Shown piece by piece: positions 22,166 through 33,771 of a stretch of 64,000 nucleotides of DNA (positions are counted from its first letter, which is position 1; every line of letters starts with the position of its first letter). The translations under genes and the position numbers were made by a program. The stretch comes from Rehmannia glutinosa (taxonomy: Eukaryota; Streptophyta; Magnoliopsida; Lamiales; Orobanchaceae): positions 1-64,000 of the forward strand of contig JABTTQ020003024.1 of NCBI GenBank assembly GCA_016081115.2, written 5' to 3'. A model generated the notes under the pieces. That model made no database searches, was not told where the DNA came from, and worked only from the letters and a program-made list of their open reading frames with translations.

Positions 22166-25100
22166 TCAGGAATTAGCTTCCCGGGAGATAAGTTCTACAA
22201 CATGAGTAGGGACCATTCCTACTCGACTCGAGAGAAAGCAAACTAAAAGTGTGACGAGCTAAACAATGAGCAGCAAAATTGCCCGACCGTTTAACACAAC
22301 TAGGAATAACAATGTCAAAAAAAAGGAAAATACGCTAGGATGTCTGAAATAATGCTCCCCAGGTAAGAGAGATCGCCATCTCGGTTCTTCAGCTTGTAAA
22401 AAACTGTCAAATTGTTCGTTTCAATGATAATTCTACGCACACCCATATCTCTTGCCACTTTTACGCCCTCCCTGCATGCCACGGCTTCTGCTATGTCTAT
22501 TGCAAATTCATGTGCATATAATCTTGTTAAAGTTTGTAGCATTTTGCCCTCATGGTCCTTGATTACCACACCACAACCCGTCCCTATCGACTCTCGAATG
22601 GATATGTCTGTGTTAATCTTTACAAAGCCAGGTTCTGGTGGAATCCACTTTTCTGAGACGATCATGCTTCGCAAGGGGATAGGTGGATTCGATAGGGCTT
22701 GATATTCTGTCAGTCGAGTTAAAGCCATTTGGATACATGCATGGTGATTCATTTGTTTTTGCTGGAATTGTAGAACGTTCCTGGAATACCATATGCTCCA
22801 ACACATCATAACAAACAGATTATGGGTTTCCGACTCCGGTGTCATCATTAACGAGCAAACCCAGTACGAAAAAGTACCTGTACGTACCTTGGGTGATCGC
22901 AAGTCTGAGGGGAGAAACAGCCCATAGGAACGACACCCATGGGCAATCCCGGAGGGCGTGCCCGAGTGATTCACTTTCCGTCCCACACCGAATACAGAAT
23001 GGCTCCTGTACAGTTCTCTTTTTCATCAAGTTTTCTTTGGTAGGTAGGAGGTTGTGTAAACATCTCCAAAGAAAGAGTTGCGCTTTTGGAGGGACTCGAA
23101 GTTTCCATAGCCACTTCCAAACCCCATTTCGCAGCCCTGACGTCGAAGTTGCGAGGCCTTCGTAGTCGACAACATCGTGCGTGCCACGTTGTACCCCGAT
23201 TTGACCGAGTAAATGCCATTTTTTGTATAGTGACATGCAAGTCGGTCTTCGCAAAACGTATTCCTTAGCGGGATCCTTTTTATTGCCTGAGCGTCCTCCT
23301 GAGTAAATAAATCATCAAGGAGGGATAGATTCCAAGAGTTAGAATCAGGGCAAATGAGGTCAATCACCCGCAACTCTTCCCGACCATTACTGTCCACCCG
23401 TCTTGCTCGAAATAGTGGTCTATCCGGGATCCAGGGATCGTCCCAAATGCGAACTTGAGAGCCATTGCCAATATTCCATCTAATACATTTCATAAGAATT
23501 TTCCGTCCCGCTACAATACTTCTCCACGCATAAGATGGATTATTTCCAATTGGAGCGTCAAGAAAATTTTTATTCGGGTAATATTTGGCCTGTAAGCATT
23601 GCGCCAGAATGGATTTATCCCCATGGATCAATCTCCAACCTTGTTTAGCCAGTAACGCTTCGTTACAACTTTGCATGTCCCGAAAACCCAAACCTCCTTC
23701 CCGTTTAGCACGACACATTTTGGACCGACTGCACCAATGGATCCGTTTCTCCTCCGCCTTCTGCCCCCACCAAAATCCCCTTATCATAGAGTTAATCTTA
23801 TTACAAACTTCATTAGGGAGTAGAAAACAGCCCATGAGGTAAGTTGGGATGGCCTGCGCAACAGATTTAATGAGAATCATTCGCCCTGCATTTGAAAGGA
23901 GGCGCCCCTTCCAATTTTTCAATTTTTTCCTGACCCTGTCTACCACCCCATTAAATATATCTTTCTTGGATCGTCCTGCTTCTGCCGGGATGCCCAAGTA
24001 GATAGTATGTTTCTCTACAAGGTTCACCCCAATAAGATTAGCAAGGTGTTCTCTTTTCTGTGGCTCCACCCCCTTACTAAAAGCAATCTCAGATTTCTCC
24101 AAGCTGATGCGGTGTCCCCATGCTTCTTCGTATCACTTGATAATATTTTTTGTCACTTCAATTTCATTCTCATTAGCCCTCCCAAAAATAATGCTGTCAT
24201 ATGCAAAGAAAAGATGGGAGGTCGGCGGTGCCCGCCTACAAATGCGCACCCCATGGATGCTACCATTCATTTTCGCTTTTCGGATTAGGGATGAAAACGC
24301 CTCTGCACAGAATAAAAACAAATAAGGGGAAAGCGGGTCTCCTTGACGGAGCCCACAGATGGTGAAAAGGTGTCACTTTGTTTACCATTAAGAAGAATGG
24401 AAAAGGAAACAGTCTCCACACATTTCATAATCAATGTTACAAAGTGATCATTCAAACCAATTTTAAGCAACACCCTTCTAAGGAAACGCCACTCTACACG
24501 GTCGTATGCTTTACTCATGTCAAGTTTAAAAGCAAAGGAGCCCCTGTTTTTAGCCGTATTATTTTTCATATGATGGAAAGTCTCAAAGGCCAACAAAGCA
24601 TTATCAGTAATGAGACGACCGGGGACAAAAGCGGACTGAGTATGGTAAATGAGTGATGGAAGGACTAATTTTAGTCTATTAGCTATAGTCTTGGCAATTA
24701 ATTTGAAAATCACATTGCATAAGCTAATAGGCCTAAAATCAGTAACCATCTCGGGGCTCCGCTTTTTGGGGATTAAAACAATGAGAGTATGATTAAGGTC
24801 TTGGGGACTAGAGCCACTGTTCAAGATATTAAGCACAACATGCAGGATATCAGCATGTAAAAGAGACCAGAATTTTTGAAAGAAAATAGCAGACATACCA
24901 TTCGGGCCCGGAGATTTAGTGGGGTGCATCTGGGAGAGCGCCTCGACCACCTCCTCCTTCGTGAAAGGTTGTGCTAATATTTCATTCAAGCCTTCCGTCA
25001 TTTTTGTGTCAATCGCATCAATGGCCCGGTCCATGTCCAGGTTTGTTTCCGTAGAGAAAAGTTTCCGATAGTACTGAAGAAAAGTAAGGGCGATATTATC

Positions 25101-25530
25101 TTCGTCCTCAATCCAAACACCCTAAGGGGACAAGATTCGGCTAATTTGGTTTCAGAGAAGTCTGCCCGACGCCGTTTTGTGAAAAAATTGTGTATTCTTA
25201 TCTCCGTCCTTGATCCAATTTGTTCTCGCTCGTTGGTGCCACATTTTCTCCTGTTTTATATATAGCTCTTGGAGCAACTTTTCCTTGTAGTTTCTATCCG
25301 CCAGTAGCTCAGGGGATGGGGGTACATTATGGGTCTTTTGCAAAGATGCCTCACATTCATTTATTTGGTGGCCAATGTTACCGAAGTGCGTTTTTTCCCA
25401 TTTTTGAAGTTCAGCTCCACATTTAGAGATTTTATTACTAATTGATGTCACTGTATGGGCGCTATACTCCTCATTCCACGTCCGTGTCACCACTTTCTTG
25501 CACGATTCATCCATCAACCACATCGTCTCA
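22166..25530 (-). pseudogene. LINE ORF2: reverse transcriptase, zinc domain and RNase H
   Basis: From high to low coordinates: a connector with WIKDGDKNTQFFH (about 25180); RT fingers and palm (25034-24285) with SPGPNGMSAIFFQKFW, LIPKK, DFRPISLCNVIFKLIAK, SAFVPGRLITDNALLAFE and LDMSKAYDRVEW; then after a frameshift the palm motif, which reads FAYD (about 24205) instead of FADD, losing one catalytic aspartate. The thumb and linker follow (24102-23026: YLGIP, RGFWWG, GGLGFRD, IWDDPWIP). Next is the zinc domain (WLWKLRVPPKAQLFLWRC, CIRCG...ESLGHALRDCPW). The RNase H domain (about 22660-22180) has NTD and AEAVACREG, but its third acidic site reads IETNN where IETDN is usual. The terminal stop is TGA at 22168-22166. 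Multiple frames must be linked, so it is non-functional. Confidence 0.88.
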
Positions 25531-25588
25531 AACCGAAAGATTTTTCTCCAATTTTTCGCGTTTCTTCGGACGCGGGCAGGTCGCCAGC

Positions 25589-25920
25589 CAGTGTTGTAAA
25601 AATCGGCCTAGGCGGCCGCTTAGGCGCTAGGCGCCCCTAGGCCAATCCGATTTTGTCAAAATCGCCCAAAAAAATCGTTTTGGCCAAAAATCGGGCTAGG
25701 CGGCCTAGGCGACACCAAATCGGAGCTAGGCGCTCTCCTAGGCGGCCAAAAAATCGGGCCTAGGCGGTCTAGGCGGGAAAAATCGGCCAAAAATATAAAA
25801 AATGAAGGAAAAAAAATAAAAAAATGGTGTTGTTCTGGCGGCCGCCAGTAGTCAGCGCCCCAGCGCTAGCGCTAGCGCGGTCAACCGCCCGACTAGCGCC
25901 TAGCGATTTCTGCAACCATG
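25589..25920. mobile_element. hAT MITE, 332 bp, inserted in LINE ORF2
   Basis: Its ends are CAGTGTTGTAAAAATCG and, in reverse complement, CATGGTTGCAGAAATCG. It is flanked by TCGCCAGC (25581-25588) and TCGCCAGT (25921-25928), an 8-bp duplication with one mismatch. The interior is dominated by TAGGCG/CGCCTA words. LINE coding similarity resumes on both sides, which confirms the insertion boundaries. The same family occurs at 31236-31307 and, diverged, at 16850-17045. Confidence 0.87.
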
Positions 25921-25928
25921 TCGCCAGT

Positions 25929-26308
25929 TAATAAGGATCGGGCAAGGGTCAGAGGCCGTCCGAACCAGATGTTGAACTTCGTAACCCGGTACATATTAAT
26001 CCATTCCATATTACCAAAACTTCGATCAAGCCGCTCTTGTATATTTTGTTCTCCCGTCTGGCCATTTGTCCACGTGAAGGAGAACCTGTTATAACCCAGG
26101 TCATCCAACTGAGCCCGTCTCATTGTATGGTTGAACTCCTCCATATTCTGATTTCGTCGGCTGCGTCCCCCGATTTTTTCATACGTATACAATATCTCAT
26201 TAAAATCACCTAGACAAAGCCACGGGCCGGCGTAACTTCGTGAAAGGTCAGAAATGAGAGCCCACGTATTTCCTTTCTGGTTCTCTTCTGGCCAGCCATA
26301 TATTCCAA
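25929..26308 (-). pseudogene. LINE ORF2 endonuclease, C-terminal half
   Basis: On the minus strand, downstream of the TRIM, the endonuclease resumes with GIYGWPEENQKGNTWALI. It continues through the GPWLCLGDFNEIL motif (the G-D-F-N core of these endonucleases), then FSFTWTNGQTGEQNIQERLDR and FNIWFGRPLTLARSL. In functional relatives the last part contains a S-D-H-x-P histidine site; that motif is not recognisable here. The frame runs into the hAT MITE. Confidence 0.8.
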
Positions 26309-26647
26309 TGTTGGACCTTTAGCGCTACTCGGATTGACGACTGTCCCCACAAACCAACATGAGACTTTTCTAGCGCGCTTTGTCCTCACTCACGCGCACC
26401 CTGGAAAACTTCCCAGGGGGTCACCCATCCCATGTCTACTCCAGGCCAAACACGCTTAACCTCAGAGTTTCTATGTAATGGGCACCAGGAAAGAAGATGC
26501 ATCTGTTGGTATAGGTAGTCCAAATCATATCCTTTTAAGCTATCCTTTAACTATGCAATCCGGCGCTCACGAGTTCGAATCGCGGGCCGCGCCTCGCGCC
26601 TCTTTTAAAGCCCATTGCGGGCGGGATCTTTGGACCAAATCCCAACA
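26309..26647 (-). repeat. Cassandra LTR (low-coordinate copy, 3' LTR)
   Basis: This 339-bp LTR contains the 5S-like segment at about 26385-26466 on the minus strand. It differs from the other copy by scattered substitutions and small indels, so the insertion is not recent. Confidence 0.9.
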
Positions 26648-27113
26648 ATCCCCTCCCAAAGACTGCCAATATCTCGGCTCGTCTTGCTTGGCAACCTCCA
26701 TTGCGCCGCCAACTTCCCGATTTAACGCCAACTTCTTCGATTCAGCGTCGCGTCGCGCAAGCCTCCGATTCAAGCCACCCAAAGAACCTACACCTTGGTT
26801 CGATCTGTTTACCTCGATTCGGCCACACGGCAACTTACCCCGATTACGGTCCACCCAAAGAACCTACACCTTGATTCGTCTGTTTACCTCGATTTCGGAC
26901 ATCGGCAACCTACCCTTCGATTCCTGGTCCACCCAAAGAACCTACACCTTTAGCTCCAAATCCGTTTTACCTCGATTCGGCCACCTAGCAACCTACCCTT
27001 CGATTCGTCCGTTTACCTCAAAGATCTGCGCCCGCATCCACCGCTCCCGGCAACCTCCTTTGCTGCAGCGTCTTCCAAGGGAATTCGAACTCGTGACTGC
27101 TCACGATACCGGT

Positions 27114-27446
27114 TGTTGGACCTTTAGCGCTACTCGGATTGGACGTCCCCCCACAAACCAACATGAGACTTTTCTAGCGCGCTTTGTCCTCACTCACGCC
27201 GCACTCGGAAAACTTCCCTGGGGTCACCCATCCCATGTCTACTCCAGGCCAAGCACGCTTAACCTCGAGTTTCTATGTAATGGGCACGAGAGAAAAGAAG
27301 ATGCATCTGTTGGTATAGGTAGTCCAAATCATATCCTTTTAAGCTATCCTTTAACTATGCAATCCGCTCACGAGTTCGAATCGCGGGCCGCGCCCGCGCC
27401 TCTTTTAAAGCCCATTGCAGGCAGGATGCTGGACCAAATCCCAACA
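27114..27446 (-). repeat. Cassandra LTR (high-coordinate copy, 5' LTR)
   Basis: A 333-bp LTR with the 5S-like segment at about 27205-27268 on the minus strand. In the 5S gene this stretch overlaps the internal RNA polymerase III control region, and Cassandra is thought to use it as a promoter. Whether this copy still can is unknown. Confidence 0.9.
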
Positions 27447-27451
27447 TCCAA

Positions 27452-27767
27452 TGAGTCTCCATGTTTTCGCCCCGTCATTTATCATCCCATCTATATGGTG
27501 TTGAGAGTCTGACAGGAGAGTAAAGCTGTGAGTGTCCTTCCATAGCATGCACAAACCTCCTCTGCGTCCGCCGTGCGACTTATCACAATCAATCACATGT
27601 ATTCCATCGTAGCCAAGATTTTTTATTGCTTCTACTATTTCATCATAACACAGTTTAGTTTCCATAATAAAAACGAACCCGGGATCTTTTGATTTGATAT
27701 ATCTATTAAGCGCTCTAACTGTCGGTTGGTTCCCAAGCCCCCGACAGTTCCAACTTAGGCAACTCAT
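27452..27767 (-). pseudogene. LINE ORF2 endonuclease, N-terminal half
   Basis: The minus-strand frame starts MSCLSWNCRGLGNQPTVRAL, the almost invariant start of plant LINE ORF2. It continues with the catalytic METKL motif and GGRRGGLCMLW, ending at the TRIM boundary in the HHIDGMI...TWRL region. The start codon is chosen at this signature methionine. Confidence 0.88.
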
Positions 27768-27899
27768 TGTTCCTAGTGGGGCTGCTTTACTGCAGCCTCC
27801 GCCGGTAGCACAAACTGACTGGGTACGTCGAACAAGCCAAACTGTTTGGATTTTTTGGGAAGGGTTTGTTCCGTTGTTATGTCCATAGGGCTGACATCT

Positions 27900-29290
27900 T
27901 GTGATGGGCGTTTTAGTGGGGTTGGTGGGTTAGGTGTTGTAAGTTTTGCTTTGGGTTTGGTAGTTCCCTCTGGTTTGGGGTTTGCTTAATGGTTTTGGAT
28001 CTGAATGATTTGGGTTTGGGTGTGGCAGTCTCTGTGGAGGCCGGTTCTGTTTGTTGGATTGGGGGTATAGGTTGCATGGGGTCATACAGAGTGGTGCGTG
28101 GGATCATGCATGGCTGTTGGAATGGTATATGAGGGTATATTGGTTGTGTGTGTTGGTGTTTCACTACAGAACTGGAGTGATGGTTGACATGTGGGGGATA
28201 AAGGTTGTTTGTGAGGATGAGAGGGTTTATGGGGTTATGTAGTAGGTTTGGGGGACTGCTCTTGGGCGATGGGGTGGGCTTGTCACATTAATAGGTTTGG
28301 TGGTTAGGGCATTGAGTGAGAGGTTAAGGAGGGGGTCGACGGGGGTCTGTTCGGATGAGGATGGTTGGGTATGGTGTGTATGGGGGCTGGGACAGTTTGA
28401 GGCGGTTGGGGTATTGGGGTTAGGGTTTGGGTTCTCCTCGTTCATAGGAAGGGTACGTTTGGGGGTTCAGTGGATGTGGTATAGGTATCTTTTTGAGGTG
28501 TGGCTCGTTTGAAAGGGGAGGCTTTGAGCCATGGACCGTACCTCATACTCGATATATCTTGGCAATCATTTTTGTCAAATTCATTGCAATTTCGGAAGAA
28601 ATGGCCAATCGCTCCGCAACAGAAACAGTAGGTAGGGAGTGATTCATACTTCAACAGGAGAACGCAAAGTTTTCCTTTGAGTTTTACAGTGATCACTCGT
28701 GCCAGTGGTTTTGTTAAATCAACCTGGACTTTGAATCTGAGGAATTTGCCCAATAGTCCTTCCGTAGAGTTATCCAAGATTTCGAGTTGTCCGATTTGGT
28801 TTGCCAAGAGTGTTGCATATGTAGGGTTCATATATGCTGCGGGAACATCATAGACCCTAGTCCATATTGTAGCGTGGGTTACACTCACTTCGGATGGACG
28901 CTCGTCTTCTTTGATTTTTCTAATCGCAAAAAGACCATTCTCGTAATGACATGGCTGATTATGAATAACCCAGTCCCTATCTTCCTCGTGCTCGAAACGG
29001 AATAAAATGAGCCCATTTCCCCATTCTCGACCCTCGACCGGCCCTTTTGGACGCCAAGATTTCTTCATGACTTCTATAAGGTAGTGGGGTTTCCACGGCT
29101 TGTCCAGATAGAGCTTCCCCACCAGGCAAAAGGAGGACTGTTTGTTTGTGTTTGTAGGTGTAATAATCAGCTCATCAAGATCAATAATCGATTCCTCTTT
29201 TTCCGTAGGATTCTCAATACCAGCAGATTCCATATCTTTAAGGAAACAAACCTGGACTCGGATCGGGACCTGCAAAGAACGCGCCTGCAC
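27900..29290 (-). pseudogene. LINE ORF1 (DUF4283-type domain and CCHC zinc knuckle)
   Basis: The frame 29290-28442 (282 residues) contains the DUF4283-like domain of plant LINE ORF1 proteins. Landmarks are FCLVGKLYLDKPWKPHYL, MKKSWRP, LILFRFEHEEDRDWVI and VYDVPAAYMN. A zinc knuckle CFCCGAIGHFFRNC and the motif YGPWLKA follow. The protein would bind the LINE RNA. After a frameshift near 28442 the proline- and threonine-rich tail continues (to about 27900) in other frames. The N-terminus of the frame is not conserved enough to fix the start. Confidence 0.8.
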
Positions 29291-29790
29291 ACAAAAAACA
29301 ACAGTAGAAAAACAAGAACGAAATAAAAAACCAACCCTAGAAGAAGAAGGTGGGAGGAGAGACAGGAGAGGGAAGGTAATCGGATTCTCGCGAGAAACAG
29401 GGGAAATATGACAGAAACCCTAGTTTGACATGAGAAGATACGGATGGGGAAAAGTAAGAGAAAACCACAAAGAAAGGCCCATGTGGAGACCAAAAGCTGA
29501 CAGAGAGGAGAATATTCTCATGCTAGACCACAAGGTATGGGAGGGATGGGCTAGGATAGATTAAAGGAAGAGAAGGAATAAAGTGGGAGCAAGTGTCAGA
29601 TTTAGGGATGGACAAAAAGAGACTGACAGCAGGAAAAAAGAGGCAAACGGATGTGTCAGTCGCCGGAAAACGTCAGATCGGAGCGGGAAGGAAGGTTGCG
29701 GCGGAGGACCTGTGAGCCCTAACAAACCCTAAAGGGGGAAACGTAACACTCCAAAGAGAGAACAAAAACTCCTGCGTGAAAGGAGAACAT

Positions 29791-32700
29791 GGACATGATA
29801 TTTTTCCGGAGATATGAGTTAATGTCACAATAAATACATTGGCTTTATATATTTGGAGGTATAGTTCCTCTTGATCCCAATCATGTTCCATGAATCTCAA
29901 TATTAATAGTCACTAGGAGGAATAGGTTGCCATGAAGTTGGGATCATTACATCGGCTAGGTCCCTTTAATGCTGCACGATTGTAGAATCGTCTGTGTTGT
30001 CACACTAATACGCACATCATCATGTGTGAGTGATCGTACGGTTGATGTGTGTTTGTGTGTGTTTTGGATGCGCACTCATCAATTAGACCCACTGGCCGGA
30101 AGGAACATAGGACCCATCATGCATTGTGGGTCCACATCATATGAAGAGGATGTAATTGTCTCGAGGTTTTTGATTCCCTAGGGCCCACTGTGCATTATGG
30201 GCCCACATAATACGTGGATGATTGTAATTCACTCTAAGGAGTAATTTCTTGACCCTTCGTTATGTTTTTTCTATTTTTGAGGTGAATATATATAGTGAAG
30301 AGTTTATTTAGAAAAAGGCCGGAATGAATTTTGGAGAGTGGTTCGATATAAGATGAAAATATGAGCATAAGAGTGATTATATATGATTGGTGATTTGAAA
30401 AGTATGAGAGAGTGAATATTGTATTTGTGATATAATCGTGTAATGTGATATTGATATGAATTTTTTTTAAAAAAATTAAAATCGAGTGCTTTTGATGATT
30501 GAAAAAGTGAGAAAATGAGTGAGTAGTGTATTGTTTTTGAAATTTCTCACAAACGATCTCCTATTGGTAAAAGAGAAAATTTGTGCGAAAATTTTAACAG
30601 CCAAGTACTCCCTTAGATTCGTGAAACGTAAGAAAATGTCACTCTAGATTCACTATGCACGTGGATGCATAGGCGGAGATAGGGGCAAACTGAGCCTCGA
30701 CCCATCCCTATTTTTCCTTAAAATAAATTTACACTTGAGATTTTTTTAAAAAAAGAATTAGTTAAGATTTATACGATTTTTTTGCCCACTTCTATGTATC
30801 GGCCCACCTCAATATATTTATTGACTATGTCATTGTGTGGATGGTAATCTAACCACCAATGGAGAAACTTTGTAAGAAGGGTAACTTCTGCTGGCATAAT
30901 CGAACATTTGTACAAGAACATCTAATGTATATCATCACCACAAGCTTGTAGCTCAAATTGTATCGCTCATCCTTTGTAAGGGTGTTAACTGAGGTCCGAA
31001 CCTGATATCTTTCAATTTTTTGAAATTTATCCTATCTCCTCGAGCTAGTACTCTCAACTTATTAAAAAAATCTAATATATATCATCAAGATGAATAAAGA
31101 CTTTTTATAATTAATATATTTCCTAAAAAGTTTGGAATCCTCATTTTTAAATTCTTATGATTCCTACATCAAGTAAAAATCTTAGTATCAAAATTATAAA
31201 ATCATTAGTATCTTAATAATTTATATGGTAAAATATAAGGTTGTAGAAATCGTCAGACGCTAGCTAGGCGGTGGCCTAGGGCGCCTAGATCGATTTTTAC
31301 AACACTGGTAAAATATAAAAATACAAATAGAAATGAGTTAGTGTAATTTCCTCTGTTCAAAATATAAGCGAGTTTTGACACGAGAGCAAGTAAATTATTA
31401 AAGTTCAGCAAATGAAAACTAGGATCGCACATTTATGAACACATGTTTAAAAAATATTTATCACAATTTTCAGAAAAGGGCAAATTTTAGGTTTTACAGA
31501 ATATTGTTTTTAAGGAAAGTTTTACAGAACTTACATGTCAAACAATGTAATGACAAATAAGTTAAAGAGACGACTGTTGAATCGAACCCCTCCAGTCCCC
31601 CACAGCTACCGTCCATATATTTATCATCGTTACTTTATTCACAAATTGACCACTCTATAATAAATTCCAAGATAGATCTTTTACATCAATAAATCTACCC
31701 TAATAAATTCAAAGTGGCGCTGAAAAATGTGCGAGGTACATTTTCACGTGGCCAGACACTATTACTAGTGGTTTTATCCATACTACACCAAACAATCTTC
31801 TTATGAATAACTAAGTAGATTTATTGTGGATATACACAAATTTACACACAAATCATAATCACATATAGTAAACGTGTATTGTGTACAGATCTACAGTAAA
31901 TACTACACCTGACGTAATTCTCCCAGAGTAGCATCTACCAGGCCAATGCTAGTAGTCAACTTTCATGTAATTTTAGGTTATGTCCCAAAGGAATTTTGGC
32001 GCATTGAAGTTGGATTTTATAATATGGGAGTGACATTTCTCTATATGCAGGATTCGTGCAAAAAGTTTGGACATCCTAATAGATCCTTTTGTTGGAAATA
32101 AAATTGCTTTTGAAAATTAATTTTATGTTTTGTGTCTTTCTGGGCCACAAACATATCCAAAATATGATAAAAGGGTTGAATATGTGTTCGTGTTTGTCTT
32201 CTTAATCATGAGCAAGATTGAAATCAATTTCTTATTAATAATGTCTTCTTAATTTCCCCATGTTTGTCCCTTTTAATTTTTCCTGTACTTCTACATGCTA
32301 TTAAATTTCCCCATTTCAGTATCTATATTTGTTTTCATCATGTCAGAGGTTTTTTAATAGGCAACATATAAAGACTGTTACATAGTAGAAATATCACTAA
32401 GAATATTTTGAAAGCACAAATAATATTGATTAGTTTGGAAGGATAGTATGAAGTATGAACTGGCCCTAAATTATTTGTAATTGATTGAAAATTTTAAGGA
32501 AAAGGTTGCACATGACTACATATTTTAAAGTGGACTAAAGTGGATTTCAAATACACTATAATAACTAACAAAAATGAAAAAAAAAAGGTTCAAAAATACA
32601 ATATCCATTGTACTATAAAATTTCTCAACCAGCTCATTAACGCTCATTTAAGAAGAAGAGTTTTTTTTTTTAAATAAGTTGGGAGTAGTGGTCGGAGGGG

Positions 32701-33417
32701 CGGGGATAAATTTCAAAGAAATTGAAAAATACAGGATTGAACCCTGATCAACACCCCTACAAAGGATGAACAATACCACTTGAGCTACAAAGCTGATGGT
32801 CATTTAAGAAGAAGAGTCACATAAATTAGATTTATAAAACCATTTTTTTTATTTTTTTATTTTTCTTTTTTGCAAGCGAAGGAGTTTAATACATATATCA
32901 TTAAGTTTTAGGAAAAGAATAACATCATCCGCAAAAGATGGTGTGTAGCTGTGTACGTAGCATCTACCATCCATATTCTTCATCATACAAATTTATTTGT
33001 GTTTTACGGTATTTCATCTCATATTTAATATACCAAATTAATGCCACGTTTACAAAATAATATTGCTATTCCATATGTGAAATATGTTGCTTCAAAAATC
33101 GAAACAGATGGAACACTACAAGGATTAGGAAGTTAAATTGAATTTCTTGTTAAACTTGATAACAAACTTACGGAATACTAAATTTTCCTTTTCCTTATCT
33201 TGAGTGGTGAATACTTGTGTTGTAAAGGCAATTAATCTGTATTCGATTCTATACGAGTACATATGTCATCTCTCTACTATCCTCTATTGTACTAAAAGAC
33301 CATTAGTGAATATTAATTGCACGTATCCTTTTCTTTTTTTGTGCGACTCAAGTTTCATATGGTCTTAAACACATGCAGAAATGGCGCCATTATTGCAGTA
33401 TTCAAGTGTATTGGGTT
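29791..33417. other. Intergenic AT-rich DNA
   Basis: No protein family is recognisable. Between 30080 and 30235 the phrase 'cat(t/a)atgggcccaca' is repeated. The rest is AT-rich with scattered repeat remnants (for example 30655-30840, similar in wording to hAT MITEs) and one 72-bp MITE listed separately. Confidence 0.5.
31236..31307. mobile_element. 72-bp hAT MITE
   Basis: The right end in reverse complement is CAGTGTTGTAAAAATCG, identical to the end of the 332-bp MITE at 25589. The left end TAAGGTTGTAGAAATCG resembles that element's other end. A perfect 8-bp duplication GTAAAATA flanks it (31228-31235 and 31308-31315). The two ends make up nearly half of the element. Confidence 0.8.
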
Positions 33418-33422
33418 GTATT

Positions 33423-33771
33423 TGTTGAATTATAAACTTATTTTATAATTAATTGTGGTAGTTGAGTTTTGTAGTTGATTTTAAGTTGTTGGTATGGTAG
33501 GTGAATGTGGTAGATGGAAATAAAAGATGACCATTGGATTAAGGTTGGTGAGAATCAATCTTAGCCATTGATCTAGATGAAGTTTTAGTATAAAACTATA
33601 AATAGGTGGTGTTGTTGGTTTATTTTGTATTAAGTTAAGAAAGAAAAACAAGTGAGTGAGAAGCAAAGCTTCTAAGTAATATTTGAGTTTAAGTGAAGTT
33701 GTGGTGAGGTGTGTCTTGTAATATTTGAGTGATCAATAAAATTATGTCTTTTGAGTGGTAAATTTCCAACA
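33423..33771 (+). repeat. 5' LTR of copia element
   Basis: 349 bp, TGTTGAATT to TTCCAACA. It contains AACTATAAATAGG, a plausible TATA box, near 33594; the 8-bp insertion relative to the 3' LTR (AAACTATA) lies exactly here. Confidence 0.95.

Larger units (their letters stand above)
26309..27446 (-). mobile_element. Cassandra-type TRIM retrotransposon (1138 bp) inserted in the LINE
   Basis: Two direct repeats of 339 and 333 bp (26309-26647 and 27114-27446), each starting TGTTGGACC and ending CCCAACA, flank about 466 bp of non-coding DNA. A perfect 5-bp target duplication TCCAA (26304-26308 and 27447-27451) proves retrotransposon-type insertion, and the LINE endonuclease frame continues across it. 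On the minus strand each LTR contains a 5S-rRNA-like stretch (GTTAAGCGTGCTTGG, then GGGATGGGTGACC and GGGAAG), the hallmark of Cassandra TRIMs. A tRNA-Met-like primer site (GGTATCGTGAGC) follows the 27114 end in minus orientation. The element codes for nothing and would be mobilised in trans. Confidence 0.92.
22096..29790 (-). mobile_element. L1-type LINE retrotransposon, degenerate, with two nested insertions
   Basis: The minus strand shows the complete order of a plant L1 LINE: a 5' leader (29790-29291), ORF1 with a nucleic-acid-binding domain and zinc knuckle (29290 to about 27900), and ORF2 with apurinic endonuclease, reverse transcriptase, a zinc-binding RT-associated domain and a terminal RNase H (27767-22166). 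A TA-repeat tail (22096-22130) follows. A Cassandra-type TRIM (26309-27446) and a hAT MITE (25589-25920) split the ORF2 5' half. Frameshifts, stops and catalytic substitutions mean it cannot be autonomous. The 5' end is approximate and no target duplication was identified. Confidence 0.85.

Noticed and set aside
26570..26590. tRNA-like T-loop (GAGTTCGAATCGC)
   Set aside because: No matching acceptor stem or anticodon arm; it is part of the Cassandra LTR and occurs again at 27371.
26385..27270. Possible 5S rRNA genes on the minus strand
   Set aside because: Only parts of 5S are recognisable, inside the TRIM LTRs bounded by a TCCAA duplication. They are Cassandra promoter sequence rather than ribosomal genes.
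26478..27512. 344-codon open frame on the + strand, the longest but one in the window
   Set aside because: It runs through both Cassandra LTRs and the TRIM interior, has duplicated N- and C-terminal segments because of the LTRs, and no family signature. It is a by-product of GC-rich repeat sequence.
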